Source: JBKEAJ01 sp047972135
GTDB taxonomy: Bacteria > Bacteroidota > Bacteroidia > Bacteroidales > Prolixibacteraceae
Length of the DNA: 58,844 nucleotides
NCBI GenBank assembly: GCA_047972135.1
Contig: JBKEAJ010000043.1
Span: forward strand, 1-58,844
Reading direction: 5' to 3'
In this document: positions 34,461 to 43,815 of the stretch, one piece after another
How the letters are laid out: each line of letters starts with the position of its first letter
Numbering within the stretch: the stretch's first letter is position 1
Notes under the pieces: generated by a model
What the model was told of the DNA's origin: nothing
Seen by the model: the letters and a program-made list of their open reading frames with translations, nothing else
Databases searched by the model: none
Program-made: the position numbers and the translations under genes

Positions 34461-35057
34461 CTATTCTTTCTTGACATCATCGGCACTTATGTAGCCATTT
34501 AGCATGGCATAGACTGTCAGTCCCGATATTGTCTTTATACTGAGCTTTTCAGTAATATTTTTGCGATGGGTTATCACCGTATTGATACTGATACACAACT
34601 CGTCGCTTATCTCTTTGTTTATATATCCTTTTGCTACCAGTTTCAGAACATCTATCTCACGGTCGCTCAGTATGCTTTTTGTTCCTTCGTCTTCGTTGCT
34701 TTCAGACGAAGTGCTGGAAAAGAAATCTTGAAACTTTGCTAATACTTCCGCTCTTTCATCGTTGGCATTCACTATGAACCTAAAGCCACTTAGTGAAGTC
34801 CTACTCTCGTTTATCAAAAGCAGTTTGTCCCTAGATACGTCAAGCCCGCGTTCCACAAGAGCATCATAAATGTGAGAACTCATAATCCTATAGTCGAAGC
34901 TGTCGTTCACCTCTGACACTACTAAATCATACGCTGAATTGTATTCAACAATGTTGCCCTCAACGCCTATCACACTCAAAATAGTCCTTATGCCCAAGCG
35001 TGAAAGATACTGCTCCGAAGCCACCAAAATACTGAGTGTGTCTCTCCCATCATCCAT
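34461..35057 (-). CDS. LuxR-type regulator with degenerate receiver domain
   Basis: 198 residues. The C-terminal ~65 residues form a LuxR/FixJ helix-turn-helix (SILSDREIDVLKLVAKGYIN, KEISDELCISINTVITHRKN). The N-terminal ~110 residues have the size and strand pattern of a receiver (LSILVASEQYLSRLGIRTIL) but lack the usual acidic pair and a clear phosphoacceptor Asp. It is likely controlled by protein contact or a ligand instead of phosphorylation. The start overlaps the end of the hemerythrin gene by 8 bp, so the two are translationally coupled, and the hemerythrin protein is the obvious candidate sensor partner. Confidence 0.75.
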   Translation of the reverse strand: MDDGRDTLSILVASEQYLSRLGIRTILSVIGVEGNIVEYNSAYDLVVSEVNDSFDYRIMSSHIYDALVERGLDVSRDKLLLINESRTSLSGFRFIVNANDERAEVLAKFQDFFSSTSSESNEDEGTKSILSDREIDVLKLVAKGYINKEISDELCISINTVITHRKNITEKLSIKTISGLTVYAMLNGYISADDVKKE

Positions 35058-35763
35058 TCTTTTGCGTTTTTAGTTTCTCTATCTTTGGAGCTATCACTCT
35101 CTCCTCAATGCGAGAATGATTGTCGAGGTCTGCCTCCAATAAAAATATTTCAAAGAGTAACTTCCTACTTAATTCAGAACTTAAATCTGAGGGAAAGAAC
35201 TTGATTATCAGGTTTTTTAAATCACTTAACTTCGTTTCTAACTGTGGATGTTCGCCCGAGAAACTGTTTGCCGATGCTTCGTATATCTCTTCGTCAATTT
35301 TTCCTTTGTTCGACTGCAATAGTAAAGAAAAAACGTTCTGTTCTTCGTCCTTAAAGTGTAAAATTAATTCCTGCTTGTACTCTTTAAAGAAATCATTGAG
35401 CAATTTAATACTGTTGTTTCCCTGCTCTCCCGATTCTTGTTCTACCTTGTCTATATAATGCTGTATTTCGGGCAATTTACACTCCAGAAAGTAATTGTGG
35501 CTCTTCTTTAGATAGTCTACTAAAAATGCTGAGTTAAAGGTTATTAAGTCATCCTCCGGAAAATATTCGTGATTATGGTATGAATTGACAATTGCCAAGA
35601 AAAAACTAGTATCAATACTATAATCTTTGCATACTTCCGATATATTTTTGTTACCAAAGCCAAACTCAATACCAAACCTGCCTAAAACCGAAATAAGACG
35701 ATAGTCCAAATGGACTAAATCTGCCATTTTCATTTTTGCGCTTATCGGAAGATAACTGTTCAT
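35050..35763 (-). CDS. Hemerythrin-domain protein (RIC/YtfE-like)
   Basis: 237 residues. An N-terminal ~75 residues resemble the ScdA/DUF1858-type helical domain (MADLVHLDYRLISVLGRFGI, VCKDYSIDTSFFLAIVN). The rest is a hemerythrin four-helix bundle with candidate iron ligands in KSHNYFLE, LHFKDEEQNVF, GEHPQLE and DNHSRIEERVIAPKI. Such proteins carry a diiron site that senses or repairs damage by oxygen or nitric oxide. It lies upstream of and overlaps the LuxR gene, suggesting a redox-responsive regulatory pair. A -7 box lies 27 bp upstream. Confidence 0.8.
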   Translation of the reverse strand: MNSYLPISAKMKMADLVHLDYRLISVLGRFGIEFGFGNKNISEVCKDYSIDTSFFLAIVNSYHNHEYFPEDDLITFNSAFLVDYLKKSHNYFLECKLPEIQHYIDKVEQESGEQGNNSIKLLNDFFKEYKQELILHFKDEEQNVFSLLLQSNKGKIDEEIYEASANSFSGEHPQLETKLSDLKNLIIKFFPSDLSSELSRKLLFEIFLLEADLDNHSRIEERVIAPKIEKLKTQKNG

Positions 35764-35789
35764 GTCTATTCAATCTTTATTCTACACTG

Positions 35790-35797
35790 CAAATGTA
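35790..35797 (-). promoter_or_regulatory. Candidate -7 box for the hemerythrin-luxR pair
   Basis: TACATTTG on the minus strand matches TAnnTTTG, 27 bp before the ATG at 35763. No TTTG at the usual -33 distance, as might be expected of an activator-dependent promoter. Confidence 0.5.
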
Positions 35798-35848
35798 CAA
35801 CAAGTTGGAGATACGAGAAGTCATAATAAATTATGATTTTGCGATTAC

Positions 35849-36922
35849 TCAGTTTACATTAAACCTTTCGAAGGATTGCCAATATTTATCCTTGTATATT
35901 TCGTAATCGAAATCTAGTTGTATTGAGGGGGTGTTTTTCAGGAAAAACATAATTTTAGACATTGCTCTAAAGTCGTCGCTAACATAATAAATCTCCCTAG
36001 AACCGTCTGCAGTTTGACGTCCTATGTATAAAACACCATCTACTTCCAAGTTCTTTTCTAACATATCCTCAAATTCGTATATCTCTGAAAGCTCTGTATC
36101 TGTAGGCATTCCGTTTTCAGCTCCTGTGTAGCTTATTTCGATAGACAAAACCCATGGGTGCGAAGCTTTGTGTTCCCAGTTTAGTAAGTTGGTATTAATG
36201 ATTGCTAACAGAGGCTTACCATTGCTCAAGTCTGCAGATAGTTGGGAATATTTATCTTCCAACTCGCAGGTGTCGACTTTGTTGTACTTTTCCAGGAATT
36301 CTTTCTCACGCCAGATGATATAATCTTTCAGTTTTGATAAAGGAATAAGTTCTGATTTAGCCTCTGTTTTTGATGCAAAAGAGAACTCGTCGATATCTAC
36401 GGCAAATCGTAATTCTCCCAAGTAATTATCGAGATATATCAGCACTCCATTAGCGATGTTATCCTTGTTTTGTTCTGTGTAGTCGTCGTGAACAAGTACT
36501 ATATCTACCAAGTCCGGATAGTATTCATGTTCTGTTGCATAGAATGATATATTGTCTTTGTTAAAAGTATAATCTCCCATTTTTATACTCATATTCTCTA
36601 TATCATGCTCCGGTTTCAGAGCCGTAAATTTCCAATTCTTCAAACTTGGAGCTACATTGATAAGTTCTTCAATCAATACAATATTCTCTAAATTGCCGTC
36701 TGCTGTAAGGATAAGCTCAGATGTATTCTCGTCGTACATCCCGCTTAGATAGAATATACCCTCTGTAATCTTGTCGAGCTCCGTAGCTAAGTAGTCGAAG
36801 AAGTTTTCTACTACATTGTCGTTTTCCTTGACTGCTTTATGAAATGTACTTTCATTGGTCTCAAACCATGCCCAGAAATCTTTGTAGGCACTTGTCAGTT
36901 CGTTTTTGTTTGAAATACTCAT
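35849..36922 (-). CDS. DUF695 domain-containing protein
   Basis: 357 residues, soluble, acidic, no signal peptide. The C-terminal ~110 residues have the DUF695 pattern: HPWVLSIEISYTG, GMPTDTELSEIYEFEDMLE, VLYIGRQTADGSREIYYVSD and YKDKYWQSFERF. The N-terminal ~220 residues (AYKDFWAWFETNESTFHKAV, LSGMYDENTSELILTADGN) look like a separate alpha/beta domain seen with DUF695 in other bacteria, of unknown role. The gene follows uvrB by 69 bp in the same direction and has no visible promoter, so it may be on the uvrB transcript. Confidence 0.7.
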   Translation of the reverse strand: MSISNKNELTSAYKDFWAWFETNESTFHKAVKENDNVVENFFDYLATELDKITEGIFYLSGMYDENTSELILTADGNLENIVLIEELINVAPSLKNWKFTALKPEHDIENMSIKMGDYTFNKDNISFYATEHEYYPDLVDIVLVHDDYTEQNKDNIANGVLIYLDNYLGELRFAVDIDEFSFASKTEAKSELIPLSKLKDYIIWREKEFLEKYNKVDTCELEDKYSQLSADLSNGKPLLAIINTNLLNWEHKASHPWVLSIEISYTGAENGMPTDTELSEIYEFEDMLEKNLEVDGVLYIGRQTADGSREIYYVSDDFRAMSKIMFFLKNTPSIQLDFDYEIYKDKYWQSFERFNVN

Positions 36923-36991
36923 GATTTAATTGTTTGTATGTGTTTGTACTAATACTCTTATTGATAATTATCTTCCTAATACGTCGTCTAA

Positions 36992-39004
36992 TCACTTATT
37001 GTCAAGCATTTTCTGCAAGGCAAACATCTCGTCGCGCAGACGGGCAGCCTCCATAAAGTCAAGCTCTTTGGCGGCTTTTTTCATGTCGCTGTTGAGTTTG
37101 GTAATGCTTTTTTCCAATGCAGGCTTCGACATGTATTGTACAACAGGGTCGGCAGCAACTTCGCCTTTGCCCTCGTTTTCGTAATAGGTGCTAGGCGTTT
37201 TTGTAGAACTGTCGTAGCCAACAATCTCTCTTGTCGGCTTAACAATTGGCATAGGCGTGATGTTGTTTTCAGCATTGTACTTTAACTGCTTTTCACGTCG
37301 GTAGTTGGTGTTGTCGATGGTGCGCTGCATAGAACCTGTTATCTTGTCGGCGTACATTATCACCATCCCGTTTACATTCCGCGCCGCACGCCCTGCCGTT
37401 TGTGTCATAGATACCTCCGAGCGCAGAAAACCCTCTTTGTCGGCATCCAATATCGCTACCAAGGATACCTCAGGCAGGTCTAGTCCCTCACGCAATAGAT
37501 TGATACCTACCAAAACGTTAAAACTGCCATTGCGTAGCTGCTCCAATATCTCGATGCGCTCCAGAGTGTCGATGTCCGAATGCAGATAACGAGCCTTCAC
37601 TCCCGCCTCTATCAGAAAGGCACTCAGCTCTTCCGACATACGTTTGGTCAGTGTTGTTACAAGCACCCTTTCATTCTTTTCTATGCGTATGCTGATTTCA
37701 TTTAAAAGGTCGTCAATCTGCGTCTGCGTGGGGCGCACTTCTATTATCGGGTCTAATAATCCAGTTGGACGAATAAGCTGTTCCACCACTATCCCCTCCG
37801 ATTTTTCAAGCTCGTATTTTGCAGGAGTTGCACTGACATAGACAATCTGATTGAGCATGCCCTCAAACTCCTCGAATTTCAAAGGGCGATTGTCAAGTGC
37901 TGCAGGAAGCCTAAAGCCGTAGTCCACCAAATTTATCTTTCTCGACCTGTCGCCGCCATACATTGCGTGTATCTGAGGAAGTGTTACGTGGCTCTCATCC
38001 ACAAAGAGCATAAAATCCTTTGGAAAGTAGTCTAGAAGACAAAAAGGACGTGAGCCAGCACTGCGTCCGTCAAAATATCGAGAGTAGTTCTCAACACCCG
38101 GACAATAACCCAATTCCTTCATCATTTCCATGTCAAACTCTACCCTTTCCTTTATTCGCTCAGCTTCAAGATTTTTTCCCTCACTTTGAAAAAAGTCAAT
38201 CTGTTTTACTAAATCATCTTGTATCTCATATACTGCTCGTTTCATGCTGTCTTTGGTAGTTACAAAGATATTTGCAGGGTGAATTGTTATATCTTGAACG
38301 CTGTCAAGAGTCCTTGCCGTATAAGGATCAATAATTTGAATCTCGTCTATCTCTTCATCCCAAAAAATAATACGAATAGCGTTCTCCCCAAAGGCAGGAT
38401 ACACATCTAGTGTATTGCCCTTAACCCTAAATGTTCCATTTTTCAAGTCCAAATCACTACGGGAATATAGGGCATCTACAAGCCTTAAAAGCAATGCATT
38501 ACGACCAGGTTCATCTCCAACTTTTAGCTTGACGACGTTGGAATAAAAATCATCAGGATTGCCAATTCCATAAAGGCATGATACCGAAGATATTACAAGT
38601 ACATCTCTCCTTCCGCTCAGCAATGCCGAAGTGGTGCTGATACGCAGTTTCTCGATTTCGTCGTTTATCGACAGGTCTTTTTCAATGTATTTGTCGGAGC
38701 TAGGCAGATACACCTCAGGCTGATAGTAGTCGTAGTAGGATACAAAATATTCTACCAGATTATTAGGAAAAAAAGCCTTCATCTCGCCGTAGAGCTGTGC
38801 TGCCAGTGTTTTGTTGTGCGACAGTATCAAAGTTGGTCTGTTGAGACTTTCAATGACATTTGCCATAGTGAAAGTCTTGCCCGAGCCTGTTACTCCCAAA
38901 AGTGTTTGTGCAGGTATTCCGCACAAGGCATTGTCAACCAGCTGCTTGATAGCTGTCGGTTGGTCGCCGGTGGGTTTATATTCAGAGATTATTTCGAAGT
39001 TCAT
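36992..39004 (-). CDS. uvrB: Excinuclease ABC subunit B
   Basis: 670 residues. Walker A GVTGSGKTFTMANV near residue 40, beta-hairpin region YFVSYYDYYQPEVYLPSSD, motif II FVDESHVTLPQ, helicase motifs LVTTLTKRMSEELSAFL, GINLLREGLDLPEVSLV and QTAGRAARN, and a C-terminal UVR domain (LNSDMKKAAKELDFMEAARL) that binds UvrC. It verifies damage after loading by UvrA. It lies 136 bp downstream of the UvrD/PcrA gene on the same strand. The spacer has short decayed repeats (CGGATTTTCAG twice, CATCACATCATCACATTA). Confidence 0.97.
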   Translation of the reverse strand: MNFEIISEYKPTGDQPTAIKQLVDNALCGIPAQTLLGVTGSGKTFTMANVIESLNRPTLILSHNKTLAAQLYGEMKAFFPNNLVEYFVSYYDYYQPEVYLPSSDKYIEKDLSINDEIEKLRISTTSALLSGRRDVLVISSVSCLYGIGNPDDFYSNVVKLKVGDEPGRNALLLRLVDALYSRSDLDLKNGTFRVKGNTLDVYPAFGENAIRIIFWDEEIDEIQIIDPYTARTLDSVQDITIHPANIFVTTKDSMKRAVYEIQDDLVKQIDFFQSEGKNLEAERIKERVEFDMEMMKELGYCPGVENYSRYFDGRSAGSRPFCLLDYFPKDFMLFVDESHVTLPQIHAMYGGDRSRKINLVDYGFRLPAALDNRPLKFEEFEGMLNQIVYVSATPAKYELEKSEGIVVEQLIRPTGLLDPIIEVRPTQTQIDDLLNEISIRIEKNERVLVTTLTKRMSEELSAFLIEAGVKARYLHSDIDTLERIEILEQLRNGSFNVLVGINLLREGLDLPEVSLVAILDADKEGFLRSEVSMTQTAGRAARNVNGMVIMYADKITGSMQRTIDNTNYRREKQLKYNAENNITPMPIVKPTREIVGYDSSTKTPSTYYENEGKGEVAADPVVQYMSKPALEKSITKLNSDMKKAAKELDFMEAARLRDEMFALQKMLDNK

Positions 39005-39140
39005 TTTTACGGATTCTCGGATTTTCAGATATTCGGATTTTCAGACCAACAGCCAGGTAGAAAATGTTCTGACCTTACATTCGCCAGCTCCACTCAATGA
39101 AGTTTGTTGGCTGTTATCAGCGTATCATCACATCATCACA

Positions 39141-41471
39141 TTAGGTCTCACTTATTGGTGTCAGTGAGGCATAGGCAAGTATTAAACTCTTGCTTCCAAC
39201 CACATCGAAAAGTATTGTGGCTTTGGAGTTTGCCCCATCGTCTACTAGCTGTAGTATTGTCCCTTTGCCAAATCTGTTGTGTTCAACCCTTATGCCCACC
39301 TTTAGCGTTCTTATATCTGTCCCCTTGCGCTCGGGAGAAGTATTGATGCTTTGTGTTGTGGCATTAGGATTGAGCTTTGTTAATCTTGACTTATATCCCT
39401 GAGGATTAGTCGGTAATCTACTTGGGCTTGTTGGTGTGGCTCTTTCTGCAGGAAGAGCTTTCGTTGTGTATTTTTTCAACTGTCGTATGGTGTATTCCGA
39501 TGCGTCCACAAAGCGCATATCAATGTCGTAAATAAATCTGCTCGGTTTCGGCATCTTAGTCTCTCCCCATGTATAGCGACTGTTACAGAAAGAGATATAT
39601 GCTTTCTTCTCTGCTCTCGTCAGGGCTACATAAAAAAGTCGACGTTCTTCTTCTAAAACTCCTTGTTCATTATCTGCTGATACTTTTTGACTTGGAAAGA
39701 GTCCTTCTTCTACTCCTACGATAAATATTGTAGAAAATTCTAGTCCTTTGGAAGCATGCATAGTCATTAGTGTTACAAAATCATCATCCTCCACATTCTT
39801 CTCATCTTGGTCGGTTAGTAGCGAAACATCTAGCATATATGCAGATAGGTTGTTTTCAAGACCCTGTTCCAGAGCGTCTATGGAGAATTCTTTTATGCCA
39901 TTTAGCAGTTCTTCCAGATTTTCGTATCTACTCACTCCTTCCGGTGTTTTGTCGCTGTGTAGTTCGCTGAGTATACCTGAGCTCTCTACTATCGTACTTG
40001 CTGCGTCGTGGGCATCCTTGCCCTCTATCTCCTTTTTCAGACCTGCAATCAAAGAGTAAAATAACTTCAACTTCCCAAGAGTCCCATTGTTGAAACCTAA
40101 GTTGTTGATTTTTAGTTGTTTATTAAGTGCTTGCCATATAGACATCTCTCTCGAATTGGCGTATACTTCCAATTTCGTTAGTGTGCTAGTCCCAATCCCC
40201 CGTTTTGGGTAGTTGATTATTCGTTTCAAAGCCTCATTGTCTTTTGAATTGACTATCAGTCGCATATAAGATATAACGTCTTTAATCTCCTTGCGCTGAT
40301 AGAAGGACAAACCTCCATAAATCTTATAGGGAATATTGACTTGACGAAAAGCCTCCTCAAAAATACGGGATTGAGAGTTGGTTCTGTACAATATGGCGAT
40401 GTCTTTGTAAGGCTGATGCTTTGCAAGATGTAGATTTTGTATCTCTCTAGCAATAACAAAACCCTCTTCTTTGTCGGTGAGCATGCTGTTGACAGAAATC
40501 TTATCCCCAACTTCATTTTCGGAGAAAACATTCTTGAAAAGCTGATTTTTATTCGCCTTAATAACAGAATTTGCAGCATCGACAATGGTTTGCGTGGAAC
40601 GATAGTTTTGCTCCAGCCTATAGGTTTTCAACTCGGGATAGTCCTTCTTGAAATTCAGTATGTTCTCAATCCTAGCTCCACGAAAAGAGTAAATACTCTG
40701 AGCATCGTCGCCCACTACACAAATATTATTACTTTTCTGAGCCAACTTCTTAACTATCAGATATTGAGAAAAGTTTGTGTCCTGATACTCATCAACAAGG
40801 AAGTATTTGAAACGCTCTTGATATTTCTGCAAAACTTCCGGAAAATCACGAAACAAAATATTGGTATTGAAAAGTAAATCGTCAAAATCCATTGCTCCCG
40901 ACATAGTGCATCGCTTTGCATATTCCTTGTAAATCTCACAGATGCGGGGCATACGAATGTAGGAGTCAAAATTCAAAAGATCTCCATTTTGTGCGTAAGC
41001 AATAGGCGATATGAGGTTGTTCTTAGCTTTCGATATGCGCCCCAACACTGTTGCAGGCTTGTAGGTCTTGTCGCTAAGCTCCAAATCTTTGCATATCGAC
41101 TTTATAAGATTCTTGGAGTCGGCAGTATCATAAATTGTAAAGTCGTTCGGGTAGCCCAATTTGTCGGCTTGCTCCCTCAATATCCTTGAAAAAATAGAGT
41201 GGAAAGTACCCATCCATAAATACCTTGCCCGCTCTGCTCCTACAACACTCGCAATCCTATCTTTCATCTCTCGTGCTGCCTTGTTGGTAAAGGTAAGTGC
41301 CAGAATTTCGTACGGAGCAACACCATTGTTGAGCAAATTGGCAATGCGCATGGTGAGTACTCGAGTCTTCCCCGAACCTGCTCCCGCAATTACCAATGAT
41401 GGTCCATTAATATTTATAACAGCCTCTCGTTGAGCATCATTCAGCCCTATCAACAATTCTTCCATTTGCAT
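39141..41471 (-). CDS. UvrD/PcrA/Rep-type DNA helicase
   Basis: 776 residues. Superfamily 1A motifs: Q-motif and Walker A (LNDAQREAV, VIAGAGSGKTRVL), Ia ALTFTNKAAREMKDRI, II FLVDEYQDTN, III VVGDDAQSIYSFRGA, IV YRTNSQSRIFEE, V MTMHASKGLEFSTIFIVGVEEG, VI ERRLFYVALTRA. A PcrA-like C-terminal tail (GIRVEHNRFGKGTILQLVDD) is the region known in PcrA/UvrD to contact RNA polymerase. It unwinds 3'-5' and displaces UvrC/UvrB complexes in excision repair. UvrD and PcrA cannot be separated safely here. It is directly upstream of uvrB. Confidence 0.93.
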   Translation of the reverse strand: MQMEELLIGLNDAQREAVININGPSLVIAGAGSGKTRVLTMRIANLLNNGVAPYEILALTFTNKAAREMKDRIASVVGAERARYLWMGTFHSIFSRILREQADKLGYPNDFTIYDTADSKNLIKSICKDLELSDKTYKPATVLGRISKAKNNLISPIAYAQNGDLLNFDSYIRMPRICEIYKEYAKRCTMSGAMDFDDLLFNTNILFRDFPEVLQKYQERFKYFLVDEYQDTNFSQYLIVKKLAQKSNNICVVGDDAQSIYSFRGARIENILNFKKDYPELKTYRLEQNYRSTQTIVDAANSVIKANKNQLFKNVFSENEVGDKISVNSMLTDKEEGFVIAREIQNLHLAKHQPYKDIAILYRTNSQSRIFEEAFRQVNIPYKIYGGLSFYQRKEIKDVISYMRLIVNSKDNEALKRIINYPKRGIGTSTLTKLEVYANSREMSIWQALNKQLKINNLGFNNGTLGKLKLFYSLIAGLKKEIEGKDAHDAASTIVESSGILSELHSDKTPEGVSRYENLEELLNGIKEFSIDALEQGLENNLSAYMLDVSLLTDQDEKNVEDDDFVTLMTMHASKGLEFSTIFIVGVEEGLFPSQKVSADNEQGVLEEERRLFYVALTRAEKKAYISFCNSRYTWGETKMPKPSRFIYDIDMRFVDASEYTIRQLKKYTTKALPAERATPTSPSRLPTNPQGYKSRLTKLNPNATTQSINTSPERKGTDIRTLKVGIRVEHNRFGKGTILQLVDDGANSKATILFDVVGSKSLILAYASLTPISET

Positions 41472-41492
41472 GCCTTTTCAAAATTCCAAGTT

Positions 41493-41500
41493 CAAAGATA
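41493..41500 (-). promoter_or_regulatory. Candidate -7 box for the UvrD/PcrA gene
   Basis: TATCTTTG on the minus strand fits TAnnTTTG, 22 bp before the ATG at 41471. No clear -33 element. Confidence 0.45.
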
Positions 41501-41616
41501 CACATATTATGAGACACGGACTGACGAAGTTTTAAACAAAATAACTTAGGAGCTAAATGTTTAATAAACAGATGAAATTACCAACATATTATGAGTTCTT
41601 TAATTCTGCTTTTTTT

Positions 41617-41624
41617 TACCTTTG
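41617..41624 (+). promoter_or_regulatory. Candidate -7 box for the DUF1624 gene
   Basis: TACCTTTG fits TAnnTTTG. Downstream an ATG at 41663 opens a four-codon frame (ATGAAAATAGTG then TAG) that ends 6 bp before the GTG start of the main gene. Confidence 0.45.
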
Positions 41625-41680
41625 TGGGATTTTGTAACATTGGGCAGATAATGATATATATAATGAAAATAGTGTAGATA

Positions 41681-42811
41681 GTGGGAAAAAGGAGAATCTC
41701 ATCAATTGATATTTTACGTGGTTTGGTAATGGTAATTATGTTGCTAGACCATGTGCGGGAACGCTTCTTTTACCACATGACTATCGGCGACCCAATGGAC
41801 GTACACACAATATCGACGGGCTTGTTTTTCACTCGTCTGCCAGCACATTTATGTGCGCCTGTTTTTATCTTCCTTACCGGTCTGTCATCATGGCTCTATG
41901 CCCACCCTGCCAGACGAATCCCACGTTCTCCGAGTGGCTTCCTGTTTAAACGAGGACTGTTTATTATCCTAATGGAGATTACTTTGGTCAATTTATCGTG
42001 GTTTGGTACTTACGAAACTCTTTATCTGCAAGTTATGTGGGCAATAGGCGTAAGTATGATTGTCTTGTCGCTCGTGTCCAAACTGCCGCATTTTGTGGTA
42101 GGCATTATTGGACTTCTGATTGTATTCGGTCATAATGCGCTGACTTCTATAAACTTCACCCCCGACGAACCTTTGTATAATATATGGACTATTCTGCACG
42201 ACCGTGGCTTTCTTGAGATAGGCGGATTGATAAAGGTGAAAGCCTCGTATCCGGTGCTTCCTTGGATTGGACTGATTTGTGTCGGTTATTTCTTCGGACC
42301 TCTTTTTTCGCACAATACTATGCCTTCATATCGTCAAAAAATCTTGAGTAGAACGGGTCTAGCATGCCTGTTGATATTAGCGGTGTTGCGAGGGTTTAAT
42401 ATCTATGGTGAGTCCACCCCTTGGGAAGTGCATGATAGTTTTATTCGCTCCTTTATGTGCTTTATCAATTTCACAAAATACCCTGCCTCTCTCGACTTTA
42501 TTCTACTCACAATGGGAATTGCCTTGCCATTATTAGCTTTGTTTGAGCTGTTTGACCGCTCATTCAAGGTTTTGAGGGTCTACGGCTCGGCTCCTATGTT
42601 TTTTTATATATTCCATCTCTATGTATTGCTAGGACTATATAGAGTTTGCCTTGCCATTTGGGGAGAAACTCACGATGGCTATTTCTGCTTACATAGCTTG
42701 GGATTGATATGGCTGCTGTTTGCCGTATTAGTGTTTCTGCTTTATTTCCCTACGAAACGCTTTGCCGACTACAAGCATCGAAGTAACTCCATGTGGATAA
42801 AATACTTTTAG
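41681..42811 (+). CDS. DUF1624 / heparan-glucosaminide acetyltransferase-like membrane protein
   Basis: 376 residues from a GTG start. About ten hydrophobic segments span the protein. The N-terminal motif SSIDILRGLVMVIMLLDHVR has the conserved D-RG and DH of the DUF1624/YeiB-type acyltransferase superfamily. Members are thought to move acyl groups across membranes onto sugars; the acceptor here is unknown. The gene is divergent from the UvrD/PcrA gene and convergent with the AlbA_2 pseudogene (8-bp gap). Confidence 0.8.
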   Translation: MGKRRISSIDILRGLVMVIMLLDHVRERFFYHMTIGDPMDVHTISTGLFFTRLPAHLCAPVFIFLTGLSSWLYAHPARRIPRSPSGFLFKRGLFIILMEITLVNLSWFGTYETLYLQVMWAIGVSMIVLSLVSKLPHFVVGIIGLLIVFGHNALTSINFTPDEPLYNIWTILHDRGFLEIGGLIKVKASYPVLPWIGLICVGYFFGPLFSHNTMPSYRQKILSRTGLACLLILAVLRGFNIYGESTPWEVHDSFIRSFMCFINFTKYPASLDFILLTMGIALPLLALFELFDRSFKVLRVYGSAPMFFYIFHLYVLLGLYRVCLAIWGETHDGYFCLHSLGLIWLLFAVLVFLLYFPTKRFADYKHRSNSMWIKYF

Positions 42812-42819
42812 AGGAAGCC

Positions 42820-43749
42820 TTATGATTCCTCACGATAAAGTGTAGTGATAAATAGTTCTCGCTCTTTGTCGTTTGTAAACTCTGTATTGGGATGTTCTTT
42901 TATTGCTCTTCTGATGCCTGAACCAATTCCTCGATAATTCATAATCTTAGAACAGAATGATGTTAATAGACTGTTCCTTACAACAGAGCTTCCAAACTTG
43001 ATATTGTCAACACTCAGACTATTGGGAAGAGAACCGGGACTTACAATCTCTATTCTATTGTCAAAAATGAAAAGACGGATTGGCGCATTAATAAAGTAAT
43101 CTCTATGAATTAATGCATTTTGCAGAAGTTCTTCTAATGCAATTCGAGGCACTTCTAATATTCCTTGTGAGTTAAAATTCTGTCCTTGTTGAGTCTTTTT
43201 TAAATTTCTAAGAAAAAATGCTATGCCTTTAGTAAATATATAGGGTATAGTTCCTATTATATCTTCGCTATCACGGTATTCAGTCCCCTCAATCTTATTG
43301 CCAAAAAAAGAAACAGCCTTTATGCAAAAGGCAGGTCTGAATTTTTGAATATTCTTGCAAAAAACAAGAGTCCTCCAAGTGTCAAACGTCCATCCTTGAT
43401 GGTAAAGGTATTTTGCAGTGCTTCTAAAAGATTGATACCCAACTCTTCCGGTGTAGCTTCCCAGTTCTTTACAAAGTAATCAAGGAATTTATCAGTATTG
43501 CAGTCATCAATACTAGAGCTGCTTATGAGAGATTCGTCGGCAGATAAATTTCCACTATTTTGAAGCAATCTTGCAATTTCCTCTTTTGAAGTAACTTTTC
43601 GTTTATCAGAACCGTTTTTTGTCCATATTATACCTTTGTTGTCGGTGTGTGGTTTACTAGTGGCATCATTAATGCGAATCTTAAATTGCACTGTACTCGA
43701 TTCTCCCTTCTCCCTTCTGTATTATTTCTGTCAATTCTTTATTATCCAT
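42820..43749 (-). pseudogene. Remnant of an AlbA_2/RecG-like ATP-binding regulator, frameshifted and internally deleted
   Basis: Three pieces in different frames make one family member. Piece 1 starts at the ATG at 43747-43749 (MDNKELTEIIQKGEG); a +1 error in a GGG run at 43705-43707 throws it out of frame. Piece 2 reads VQFKIRIND and then jumps directly to SKPHTDNKGIIWTKNGSDKR, so ~70 residues of the AlbA_2 DNA-binding core are missing. A -1 error near 43355 shifts frame again. Piece 3 (to 42820) reads FGNKIEGTEYRDSEDIIGTI, EELLQNALIHRDYF, ENRIEIVSPGSLP-like and GIGSGIRRAIKEHP, the C-terminal ATPase-like domain. The internal deletion means it is not just a sequencing error. It follows hisB on the same strand. 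Confidence 0.8.
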
Positions 43750-43815
43750 ACTGCAATTTGTTTCTTTGCGTCTGATACAAGGTTAGGTAAATAGACGACA
43801 GCTTTCAACATTATT

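Noticed and set aside
41663..41677. Four-codon upstream frame before the DUF1624 GTG start, considered as a regulatory uORF
   Set aside because: Too short to distinguish from chance; mentioned only with the promoter.
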